From: an uncultured Oscillospiraceae bacterium
GTDB lineage: Bacteria; Bacillota; Clostridia; Oscillospirales; Oscillospiraceae
Assembly: GCA_947629915.1 (NCBI GenBank)
Contig: CANRFN010000018.1
Span: forward strand, 1 to 64,000
Length of the DNA: 64,000 bases
Reading direction: 5' to 3'
The notes beneath the pieces were generated by a model. The model was given only the letters and a program-made list of their open reading frames with translations, was not told where the DNA came from and did no database searches. Position numbers and translations under genes: made by a program. Shown here in pieces: positions 50,291 to 58,200 of this stretch (positions are counted from its first letter, which is position 1; every line of letters starts with the position of its first letter).

Positions 50291-51376
50291 TCAGTGGAAA
50301 TAGAAAAAGACCAGCACCAGGATGGCGCTGAACACCCACCAGCGCAGCAGGTGCCCGCTGAGGAACAGCAGCAGCAAGATGCCGCAGACTGAGAGCCGCT
50401 CCACGCTCCACTTCTCTGCCAGGTCCTTGGCGAACACGATCCCGGCGATGAGGAGGATAGGGCCCAGCCACTGGTCTGTGAGGCGCCTCTCGACAAAGAG
50501 AAACACTAGGAACGCAATGCACACCACGCGGATCACCGCGGGCAGCACTCTCTGCAGCACGGAGGTCTCCTCTCCCCCGTCTTCGTCTGGCATCGCATGT
50601 CCCCGGAACGCCGGTCCAAATGGAACCGCAGCAGCACCGCAGACCGAGGCAGGGCCCGGCCGCTGGGCTGGGGCCGCCTGGACTGTCATGGGACGGCAGG
50701 GCGGCCTCCGGTTGTCCTCGTCTTTTCGGGAAGACGGGGACGGCGGCGCCGGCCGGTACTTGGGTGTGGGCGGCGTTAACGGCGGCGCCTCAGCGCGGTC
50801 TGCGGTCTGCCCGGAGGTCTCCGCTGTCTGGGCGGCACCCGAGGGCGGGGCCGGCCGATAAGAGGGCGTGGGGCGAAAGGCCGACGCCCTCTGCTGATCC
50901 TGGGAAACTGAATCCGATCTGGACTCCGTGGACTGCGGAGAGGACGATGCCGGGCGATAGGTAGGGGTGGACCGGTATGTGAGAGGCCGCTCCGGCTGGG
51001 CTGCCGGGCGGGATGCGGATGTTCCGGCGCCGCTTCTGCCGTACCGGGCCTGCAGGAAGTGTTCAAAGGTGTCCCGGGTGGTGTACACACCGTGGGGGCG
51101 AGCGTTCAGGAAATCCCGCACGTCCTTGCGGGTCACCCGATGGCCGTACTGCCGTTCGAAATCGCAGCCGGCGCCGTACTCCCCCGGAGCGTACGCATCC
51201 GCCTCGTAGAAGCGGAGCACCACTTCCATGGCCTCATCCCGGGTTCTCATCCCGGCAGAGGCGTTCAGCACCGGGGGCTGGTACAGGCCCAGCACCAGGT
51301 AGCTGTACACGGTCTCCTCCACCATGGGATAGGGGACTGCGTGGAAGAGATCCATATCGCGGGGATTCAGCAGCAT
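50291..51376 (-). CDS. Proline-rich membrane protein of unknown function
   Basis: A 361-aa protein. The frame stays open upstream through the tRNA-Leu gene, so the start is set at ATG 51376 (MLLNPRDMDLFHAVPYPM) with AGAAGGGA 9 bases upstream. The folded N-terminal domain (about residues 1-120) contains FERQYGHRVTRKDVRDFL. A long disordered Pro/Ser/Arg-rich linker (125-265) carries repeated TYRPA-like units. Two or three C-terminal membrane helices follow. No family is recognised. The linker suggests a membrane-tethered cytosolic domain. Confidence 0.75.
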   Translation of the reverse strand: MLLNPRDMDLFHAVPYPMVEETVYSYLVLGLYQPPVLNASAGMRTRDEAMEVVLRFYEADAYAPGEYGAGCDFERQYGHRVTRKDVRDFLNARPHGVYTTRDTFEHFLQARYGRSGAGTSASRPAAQPERPLTYRSTPTYRPASSSPQSTESRSDSVSQDQQRASAFRPTPSYRPAPPSGAAQTAETSGQTADRAEAPPLTPPTPKYRPAPPSPSSRKDEDNRRPPCRPMTVQAAPAQRPGPASVCGAAAVPFGPAFRGHAMPDEDGGEETSVLQRVLPAVIRVVCIAFLVFLFVERRLTDQWLGPILLIAGIVFAKDLAEKWSVERLSVCGILLLLFLSGHLLRWWVFSAILVLVFFYFH

Positions 51377-51444
51377 GGCACACGCTCCCTTCTCGATGCC
51401 GTGGATATAAGAAAATCCCGGAGTACCGCAATACTCCGGGATAG

Positions 51445-51528
51445 TGCGCGAAGCGGGACTCGAACCCGCACGCCCTTGCGAGCACTGGCACCTGAAGCCA
51501 GCGAGTCTACCAATTCCACCACTCGCGC
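51445..51528 (-). tRNA. tRNA-Leu(CAG)
   Basis: An 84-base cloverleaf read on the minus strand. The acceptor stem starts GCGCGAG and pairs with the 3' end before discriminator A. The D arm GTGGTGGAATTGGTAGAC, anticodon stem CTGGC/GCCAG with loop TTCAGGT (anticodon CAG), a long variable arm of class II type and the T arm GGTTCGAGTCC are present. CCA is not encoded. Confidence 0.95.
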
Positions 51529-51673
51529 ATGTGTCTTGGTGTCGCTCTCTCTTAACGACAAGCCGTATATTAGCACAAGCGGCGGGCGCTGTCAACAGTT
51601 TTTTCGAGAAAACTTTCTGGTATTTTCAGGGAAATTATGCAGAATTCTCCAATTTTTCTGGCTTTTCCCCGCC

Positions 51674-52921
51674 CTACTGGTACATCAGGCCCGGCATGCG
51701 CACCAGATCCCGGCCGTCTGTGGGCATTTTCAGGTCTCCCATCAGCAGCGCATAGGTGATGGCGCTCTTGCCGAAGCGTCCCCGGATCTCCTCCACCGCG
51801 TCCTGCAGCTTCTCCCGCTTCTCCTGCCGCACCTGGTCCACGTAGAGGGAGGTCTGCACATCGCTGCGGGCGGGCACCAGGTCTATCCCCCGCACCGTCA
51901 CGGCCCGGACCTCCGTCTGCCACACGTACCGGCTCCGGAAGAGTTTGTACGCCGCCTCTGCGATATCGGAGGGCAGCTGGGTCTGGACGGGGAGGCGGGT
52001 CTGAAACTGCTCCCCGCTGAGATCGTTGCCCCGGATCCAGATCTGCACCGTCCTGGCGGCCAGCGCGTGGACCCGCAGCCGGTGGCCCACGTCCTGGGAC
52101 AGCTCATAGATCACCTTCTTAACCTCTTCCGGGCTGGTGAGGTCTGCGTTGCAGGTGATGCCGTGTCCCACGGACTTGATGGGAGAGACAAAGGCCTGGG
52201 GCATCACCCGGCTGTTGTCCAGGCCATTGGCGAACCGCCAGAGGGCCAGGCCGTTCACCCCCAGGATGCGCTGGTAAAAGTCCGGGTCCCGGGCGGCCAT
52301 CTGTCCGATGGTGTGGATGCCGTACTTGGCCAGCTTCCGGGTGGTGGCGGGGCCGCAGTAGAGCAGATCGCTCACCGGCAGCGGCCACACCTTCTCCTGG
52401 AACTCCTCTCGGTACACGGTGGTGATGGCGTCCGGCTTCTTCATATCGCTGCCCAGTTTGGCGAAGATCTTGTTGAAGCTCACCCCGATGGAGACGGTGA
52501 GGCCAAGCTCCTCCCGAACCGTCCGGCGGATCTCCTGGGCGATCTCCTGCGGAGTGCCCATCACCCCGCTGCCGGAGACATCCAGCCAGCACTCGTCCAT
52601 CCCGTACGGCTCCACCAGGTCCGTGTAGCGCTGGTAGATGGCCCGAGTGAGTTGGGAGTACTTCAGATACTGGTCGTACTGGGGCGGGACCACGATGAGG
52701 CCAGGACAGCGCTGCCGTGCCTCCCAGTTCACCATGCCGGTCTTCACCCCGGCCCTCTTTGCAAGCTCAGACTTTGCCAGCACGATGCCGTGGCGCTCCT
52801 CGGTGGAACCGCACACCGCCACTGCCTTTCCCCGCAGCTCCGGATTCAGCATCATCTCCACAGACGCATAGAAACAGTTCAGGTCGCTGTGCAGGATGCC
52901 CCGGTCTCTTGTAGCCCCCAT
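51674..52921 (-). CDS. dinB: Y-family DNA polymerase (Pol IV/UmuC-like)
   Basis: A 415-aa translesion polymerase. ATG 52921 has GGAGG 9 bases upstream. Metal-binding residues lie in LHSDLNCFYASVE and YGMDECWLDVS. The SIGVSFNKIFAKLGSDMKKP palm/thumb junction is present, followed by a helix-hairpin-helix thumb and a little-finger domain. The carboxy end (GDLKMPTDGRDLVRMPGLM) is not an obvious beta-clamp motif. It is divergent from a LexA-like repressor with a shared control region, so damage induction is likely. Confidence 0.93.
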   Translation of the reverse strand: MGATRDRGILHSDLNCFYASVEMMLNPELRGKAVAVCGSTEERHGIVLAKSELAKRAGVKTGMVNWEARQRCPGLIVVPPQYDQYLKYSQLTRAIYQRYTDLVEPYGMDECWLDVSGSGVMGTPQEIAQEIRRTVREELGLTVSIGVSFNKIFAKLGSDMKKPDAITTVYREEFQEKVWPLPVSDLLYCGPATTRKLAKYGIHTIGQMAARDPDFYQRILGVNGLALWRFANGLDNSRVMPQAFVSPIKSVGHGITCNADLTSPEEVKKVIYELSQDVGHRLRVHALAARTVQIWIRGNDLSGEQFQTRLPVQTQLPSDIAEAAYKLFRSRYVWQTEVRAVTVRGIDLVPARSDVQTSLYVDQVRQEKREKLQDAVEEIRGRFGKSAITYALLMGDLKMPTDGRDLVRMPGLMYQ

Positions 52922-52942
52922 TGTGCATCGCCTCCGGGGGCT

Positions 52943-52972
52943 ATTATAGTCCGCCTGTGAGGGACTTGTAAA
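52943..52972 (-). promoter_or_regulatory. dinB promoter
   Basis: On the minus strand, -35 TTTACA (52967-52972), an 18-base spacer and a perfect -10 TATAAT (52943-52948), 22 bases before the dinB ATG. The GAGAATTTTC motif directly upstream resembles the dyad at 52994. Confidence 0.8.
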
Positions 52973-52993
52973 GAGAATTTTCACGTCTTAATT

Positions 52994-53004
52994 GGAAATT
53001 TTCC
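52994..53004. promoter_or_regulatory. Candidate operator between dinB and the LexA-like gene
   Basis: The dyad GGAAA-T-TTTCC is perfect around a central base and lies 2 bases upstream of the repressor gene -35 box. A related imperfect GAGAATTTTC lies at 52973-52982 next to the dinB -35. Two such half-related sites between divergent promoters fit control of both by the S24 protein. Confidence 0.55.
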
Positions 53005-53006
53005 TC

Positions 53007-53035
53007 TTGACAAACGTTCTCCCAGGGTTTATCAT
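53007..53035 (+). promoter_or_regulatory. Promoter of the LexA-like repressor gene
   Basis: Perfect -35 TTGACA (53007-53012), a 17-base spacer and -10 TATCAT (53030-53035). Confidence 0.88.
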
Positions 53036-53088
53036 CGGGACAGCTTCCACAAAGCCACAACAAAGCCACAAAGAAAGGACGAATTTTC

Positions 53089-53910
53089 ATGGGACGCCGA
53101 AAGAAAGAAGATATTCTGCCCTTTGAGCCCTTCCCCATCCCGCCGTACAACGCCGCCACCGCCCGGGAGAACAACTCCCTGGGCCAGTGCCTGGCAGAGG
53201 CACGCCGCTGCCACGGGCTCAGCCTGAGCGAACTCAGCACGCAGCTGGTGGACTACGGCATCCAGATCGGAGGCCCGGCCATCAGCAAGTGGGAGATGGG
53301 CCGCTCTGTCCCCGATGCATACCAGCTGTTGGCCCTGTGCTGCATCCTGGACCTGGAGAACATCCTGGAGGTACTCCCCACCTGCAAGCTGCCGCTGCTC
53401 AACGATGAGGGGCAGCAGAAGGTCGAGGCCTACCGGATGGATCTGGCGGCCACCGGCCTCTACCGGCCCGCCCCGCCTCACTCGGACACCACCCGCTATG
53501 TGGAGATGCCGGTGTACACCCTGGCGGTCTCCGCCGGCACCGGCGACTTCCTGGACGATGACTCCTGGGAGATGGTCTCCTTCCCGGAGAGCGCCATTCC
53601 CCAGACCGCCGAGGTGGGCATCCGGGTGAACGGGGACAGCATGGAGCCGGTCTACCACGATGGCCAGATCGTCTGGGTACACCGCTGCGAGACCCTCCAC
53701 CCCGGCGATGTGGGCATCTTCCTCTACGATGGCGAGGGCTATCTCAAGTCCTACGGGGAGCAGATGCCGGAGGAGGGCCTGCAGGAGGCCTTTACGGACA
53801 GCAACGGCCAGGTACACCCCCAGCCGGTGCTGATCTCCTTCAACCAGGCCTACCCGCCCCGGCCGGTCTCCCCGTACAGCCCCTTCCGGATTGTGGGAAA
53901 AGTGCTCTGA
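53089..53910 (+). CDS. LexA-like self-cleaving repressor (XRE HTH plus S24 peptidase)
   Basis: A 273-aa protein. An XRE-type helix-turn-helix (residues 29-95, including SLSELSTQL and ISKWEMGRSVPDAYQL) is joined to an S24 domain. The catalytic dyad is S184 (NGDSMEPVY) and K220 (GYLKSYG). An Ala149-Gly150 bond in LAVSAGTG is the probable cleavage site. It is therefore an SOS- or prophage-type repressor that inactivates itself with RecA, most likely regulating dinB and itself. Confidence 0.9.
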   Translation: MGRRKKEDILPFEPFPIPPYNAATARENNSLGQCLAEARRCHGLSLSELSTQLVDYGIQIGGPAISKWEMGRSVPDAYQLLALCCILDLENILEVLPTCKLPLLNDEGQQKVEAYRMDLAATGLYRPAPPHSDTTRYVEMPVYTLAVSAGTGDFLDDDSWEMVSFPESAIPQTAEVGIRVNGDSMEPVYHDGQIVWVHRCETLHPGDVGIFLYDGEGYLKSYGEQMPEEGLQEAFTDSNGQVHPQPVLISFNQAYPPRPVSPYSPFRIVGKVL

Positions 53911-53968
53911 TCCCGTTCCCACTCCCCCACATCCCCACACTCTCACCCAGAAAGCGAGGTAAGCAGCT

Positions 53969-54178
53969 GTGAACACATTGGCCTGTCTCAGGAAGTTCAT
54001 GAACGCCAGAGGGCTCTCCCTGTACTACATCGCCAAACAGAGCGGCATTCCCTACTCCACGATGAAATCCCACTTCCAGCGCGGTTCCCAGCTGTCTCTC
54101 CAGGAAATCCAACTGATCTGCACCGCCCTGGACATTTCCTTGCAGCAGTTTCTCGGCGGACTGGCGGCAACCGCCTGA
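53969..54178 (+). CDS. Small XRE-type helix-turn-helix protein
   Basis: A 69-aa protein starting at GTG 53969 with CGAGGT upstream. Nearly the whole length is one HTH domain (LSLYYIAKQSGIPYSTMKSH, then SLQEIQLICTALDISLQQF). It probably shares the transcript of the LexA-like gene, 58 bases upstream. It could be an accessory DNA-binding protein or antirepressor; the target is unknown. Confidence 0.75.
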   Translation: MNTLACLRKFMNARGLSLYYIAKQSGIPYSTMKSHFQRGSQLSLQEIQLICTALDISLQQFLGGLAATA

Positions 54179-54198
54179 TTTGCAGAGGAGGCATTCGC

Positions 54199-54471
54199 TT
54201 GTTGAACCCCAAAGTGTATGTGTCCGTCCTGGTATCCCACGATGAGGACGGCAGAATGCTCCCCCAGGAGATCACCTGGGAGGATGGCACCCGCTACTCC
54301 ATCGACAAGGTGACCGAGATCCGGCAGGCCGCCGCCCGCAAGGCCGGCGGCCAGGGAGACCGGTACACCGTGCGCATCAACGGCAGGCAGAGCTATCTCT
54401 TCTTTGAGCGCAGCACCAACCTCACCGGCAACGTGATCGGCCGCTGGTTCGTGGAGCGCCGCGCCTGCTGA
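54199..54471 (+). CDS. Small hypothetical protein in the LexA-like operon
   Basis: A 90-aa protein starting at TTG 54199 with GAGGAGG 8 bases upstream. It looks like a compact beta-rich domain (VYVSVLVSHDEDG, YTVRINGRQSYLFFER, IGRWFVERR), with no cysteine cluster or membrane segment. I do not recognise the family. It lies 20 bases after the small HTH gene and ends before a terminator, so it is the last gene of the repressor operon. Confidence 0.65.
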   Translation: MLNPKVYVSVLVSHDEDGRMLPQEITWEDGTRYSIDKVTEIRQAAARKAGGQGDRYTVRINGRQSYLFFERSTNLTGNVIGRWFVERRAC

Positions 54472-54492
54472 CAACCATTCCATCTCCAGTGA

Positions 54493-54522
54493 GCCGCCCT
54501 GGCAGGCACCTGCCAGGGCGGC
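54493..54522. terminator. Terminator between convergent genes
   Basis: A 14-base perfect stem GCCGCCCTGGCAGG and its complement with a 2-base spacing loop separates the repressor operon from the convergent sigma-like gene. Confidence 0.8.
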
Positions 54523-54542
54523 TGCTCATTCTCAGTCCCTAT

Positions 54543-54995
54543 TCAGACTGAGGATCTCTTGCAGATTTCCTCCCGCACCATTTCCTCGGTCTCCAGTTCG
54601 AACCGCCTGCGGGCTGTCCCGAACATGCAGCCATATCTTCTCCCCCACATCCGCCGGAATCGGATGACAGCGCTTTTCTCAATCGTCCGCGCCTGCTCCC
54701 GGGAGACACCCAACTGTGCTGCAATCTCCTCCAATGTCTTCACCGTGCCGCCTACACCGTACCGGGACAGGATGACGGTACGGTCCCGGTCTGTGAGCCG
54801 GTCCAGATAGGCCCAGACCTTTTTCCGCTCCGTGTTCCACCGGTTCTTTTCCGCTGCGTTCTCCGGCGTGGGGACAATAAGGAGCAGCAGCGGGTCCCGC
54901 GCAAGGATCTTATGCAGCTCCGCATCACTCTCTGATCTCTGGTCCAGGTTCAAGTTCTCCTCATCCGCCACGTTCTGTGCTGTGCTCTCATCCAT
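54543..54995 (-). CDS. Stand-alone sigma-70 region 4 protein
   Basis: A 150-aa protein. ATG 54995 is chosen because AGGAGGTG lies 9 bases upstream; the frame extends 33 bases further without a ribosome site. The C-terminal half is a sigma region 4 domain (LTDRDRTVILSRYG, TLEEIAAQLGVSREQART, then KSAVIRFRRM). Region 2 is absent, and the N-terminal 60 residues are acidic and probably disordered. It could be a split sigma subunit, an anti-sigma-like decoy or a DNA-binding regulator. It follows the defence-like trio in the same direction, 232 bases away. Confidence 0.8.
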   Translation of the reverse strand: MDESTAQNVADEENLNLDQRSESDAELHKILARDPLLLLIVPTPENAAEKNRWNTERKKVWAYLDRLTDRDRTVILSRYGVGGTVKTLEEIAAQLGVSREQARTIEKSAVIRFRRMWGRRYGCMFGTARRRFELETEEMVREEICKRSSV

Positions 54996-55188
54996 CTTCA
55001 GACGCACCTCCTGCATCTCGCAACGCATAGCCTACGATACACACAAGGTCCAGCCTCGATCCCGCTCAAGGAGCGCATTGTATGCGACACTGTCTCTGCA
55101 GTGCACGTCCACTACCCGCCTATCTGCGCTGGGAGAAGGATGATACCACAGATTTGGCCTGATGCAAGTCCCGCCGGAAAGAATATTT
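54996..55188. other. Intergenic region upstream of the sigma-like gene
   Basis: No supported gene. It presumably holds the promoter of the minus-strand sigma region 4 gene, but I find no pair of boxes close to consensus. Confidence 0.4.
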
Positions 55189-55219
55189 TTGCCGCTGCCC
55201 GATCACCGGACAGCGGCAA
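55189..55219 (-). terminator. Hairpin after the 1403-aa ATPase gene
   Basis: A 13-base stem TTGCCGCTG-TCCG with its complement (one G-T pair) and a 5-base loop lies 9 bases beyond the stop. On the minus strand it is followed by AAATATTCTTT, a weak T-tract. Confidence 0.6.
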
Positions 55220-55227
55220 GAATGCGT

Positions 55228-58200
55228 TCAATGCATGGTGGTAAGGATGCGCAGGCAGATTCTCCGCTCCTGCTCATTCAGCTGCTGGAACATGGCTACC
55301 ACCCCCTGTACCCTGCACTCTCCCAGCCTATCCTGTACTTTCGCCTTCAGGACATCATACCGGCGGACCGTCTCCCCATCAAGATAATCCGGGATGCGCT
55401 CCGTCTGGCGGAGCCAGCGGATACAGGTGTCCGCATCCATAGAGGGCAGCTTACACTCCGCATCGCTCAAATAGTCCCGGCCCCAGCTGTTCTGCTGCTT
55501 CTGCAGCTTCCGCAGCAAGAGCGCCTGCTCCATCCGGACAGCCGCCTCACCCACTTTGAGCTCTGGCACCTGGTACGCTTTCAGGGCATCGATACTGGCG
55601 GGCAGACTCTGGATCAGCTTCAACGCCTTCTGCAGTTCCTGCAGGGTGTCCTGGCGCCGCTTCTCGTCCTTCTCCGGCAGCTCCTTCCCAGCCAGCAATT
55701 CCAGCTCTTGCTGTGCCTGACGCAATTCCTGCTGCAATTGTGCCTGCTCCGCCTGTGCAACTGCGCTGTTCAGGCGCTCTATGATCTGTTCCACCCGATC
55801 ATCGATCAGCTGGATGCTGTCTTGGATCTTTCCCAGGACCTCCTTCTGGACCTCGGCCATCATGTCCAAAGCCGATTTCACATGGTCCTGCAGCCCCTCC
55901 AGTTGGCTCTGCAGGCTTAGCAGTGTCTGCACGCCGTAGTCTGCCGCCTTACTGCACTGCGCCTGCAGGCGATCTAATTCCGTCAGGGCAGACTTGTACT
56001 TTTCCCTGGTCAAAAGATTCTCTTCGATCTCTGTGATCCGCTTTTCCGTCTTTTCCGCGTAGTCTTTGTAGCCGTTGTCCCGCAGAATTTTTGCCACCTT
56101 TTGATATCGGCCACGGAAGACGTCCAATTCCGTGATTTTGGGGGACAGCGCCGCCAGTTTCGTGAGAAAGCTGCTTTTCAGGATGGTGTCCACCCCGCTG
56201 CGGACCTTTTCCAATCTGGCAAGGTACCAGTCCTCGTAGGCAAAGGGCAGATCCGGGTATATCTTTCCCTGGGGAGACAGCGGCGTCTTAAACGCCTCCG
56301 GCACAAAGGCATGAATCTTGTACCCCTTCTTTGCCTCTGTCAGCAACTGCTCCAGCCTGTCCAGATTCTTTTCCAGTTCTCGCTGCACCCGATCTCCCTG
56401 GTCCAGCAGCGCCTTCGCCTCTGCCACCACATACTGATTTTCCTTGGTTGGGCCCTCCTGCTCCAGGATCCAATCCAGTTCCTTTCGCAGGCCGTTACAC
56501 TGACTGGAAACGGTACAGAGCAGCACCTTTTCGCACACCTCTGCCACCACGTCCCGCCCCACATTAGGGTTTTTCTCCATCGAGATCTGCAGGAGTGCCA
56601 TCCGGTTGATCTTGTCCTTGAGAAAGACAGCCTCGCTGATGTGTGCGGCGTTCAGCTTTTTCCCACCGTAGTACCACAGCACGCTGCTGCCCATCTGAGC
56701 AACGCAGTACATGAAAAACAGCGTGAGGGAGTTGAGGTTCATCCCGTAGGGCGGCTGCAGAAACTTCCAAAAGACAGCCTGAAATGTCTTGCGGCCTGGC
56801 ACTGTGGTCTGCGCCACTACATCGGCATACATCGCCGCGATCCGCTCGTTACCCGGCTCTGTGAGGCGGCACTGCGGGGTAAAGACCTTCCAAGACCCGG
56901 GTACATTGGTATCCGTAGAGAGGCAGGACCGCACCCGGTTTTTCTCCTCCACGGTGAGTCCCTGATAGATCTGTACATTGCAGATGGACCGATCAAAGAG
57001 GCGCTTCGAGATACTGATGAGGGCCTTTCTCGCCTGGGCTGTGCTGGCCTTTTCAAAGCCGTCAAAGGCGAACGGTGCCGCCGCGGGAAAGATCTCCCCG
57101 AATTTCCGCCCGCACAAAACGCTCAGCCTGTCTTTATAGTGCTCCAGCCCCTTGCCTGTGACAATCTGTCTGGCGTTCACCATTTCCCGGAACTTGGTCT
57201 GAATTTTGGCCTTTTTCGCCCGTTCCTGTATCTGGATGGAGGAAAAGAACCGATCTGCATCCGTCTTGGAGAAGCGGCCCATCACTTTCAGCACCTTGAC
57301 GTGGGTCAGGAGCTCTCCTTCCGGGTCATCCAGCCACACCAGAAGGATCGGCTTTTTGTCCAGGCCGCTCATGCGGTAGATCTCACCGATCTTGTCGATA
57401 TCCGCCTTGTCCCCGCCATACAGATAGAGCAGCAGGCCTCTGGGTGCCTCACCAGCGAAAGAGGACTCCGACCTCGCCAGGCGCTGTGTGATTTGAGCTG
57501 CAGAGACGGTTTTGGCATCTTCGATTTCCTGGCTGAAACACCACTCCACAGTGGAGATGTGGTTCTGCTGTCCAAAAGAGGTGTTTATGTTTGTCGTGAG
57601 CTCCAAAATGTCCGTGAGCTGTCCAATGCAATCTGCCATCTGGACGGTGACACCGGCGGCATATCTGGCATACGCCCGCCTAAAATCGTTGTACCCACTG
57701 GAATCCGCCGTGAGGTCGAAGGTGCTGGTCTGTGGATCGAATGTCACGACACCGTGCAGATCTTCCAGCTGCCGCAGCACACTGTTGATTCTGTCCTCCT
57801 CCAGGTTACAGCAGAAGCGGAGCCCCAGAACGGCATCTACCCGGTCGTGGAACCGGAACCGGCCGATGTTCACCAGAAGAATCGCCTTCAACACGGCGCT
57901 CTCGTCCTCTTGCAGCTTGCTGCCGATTTTGGTCATGATATCCCGATACAGCATACAGTCCTGGCTGCTCACGAGACCCTTTTCCTCAGAATTCAGCATC
58001 TCGCTAAAGATCCCAGAGTCCACGATGTCAATGGGCCGCACCCAGGGCAGCCAGTTTCCAGGGAAATTCCGCGTGCGGATGGCGTCAAACATCTCAGCGG
58101 CGAAAGCCACCGTGGAGCGCTGCTGCATCCAACTGGACGAGTTGGCCAGCAGCCACACCGTCACAGGGTGCATGGGATAGCAGCCCCGCAGGATCACCCT

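Noticed and set aside
51377-51595. N-terminal extension of the proline-rich membrane protein
   Set aside because: The extension would translate through the tRNA-Leu gene; the ATG at 51376 with its ribosome site is far more credible.
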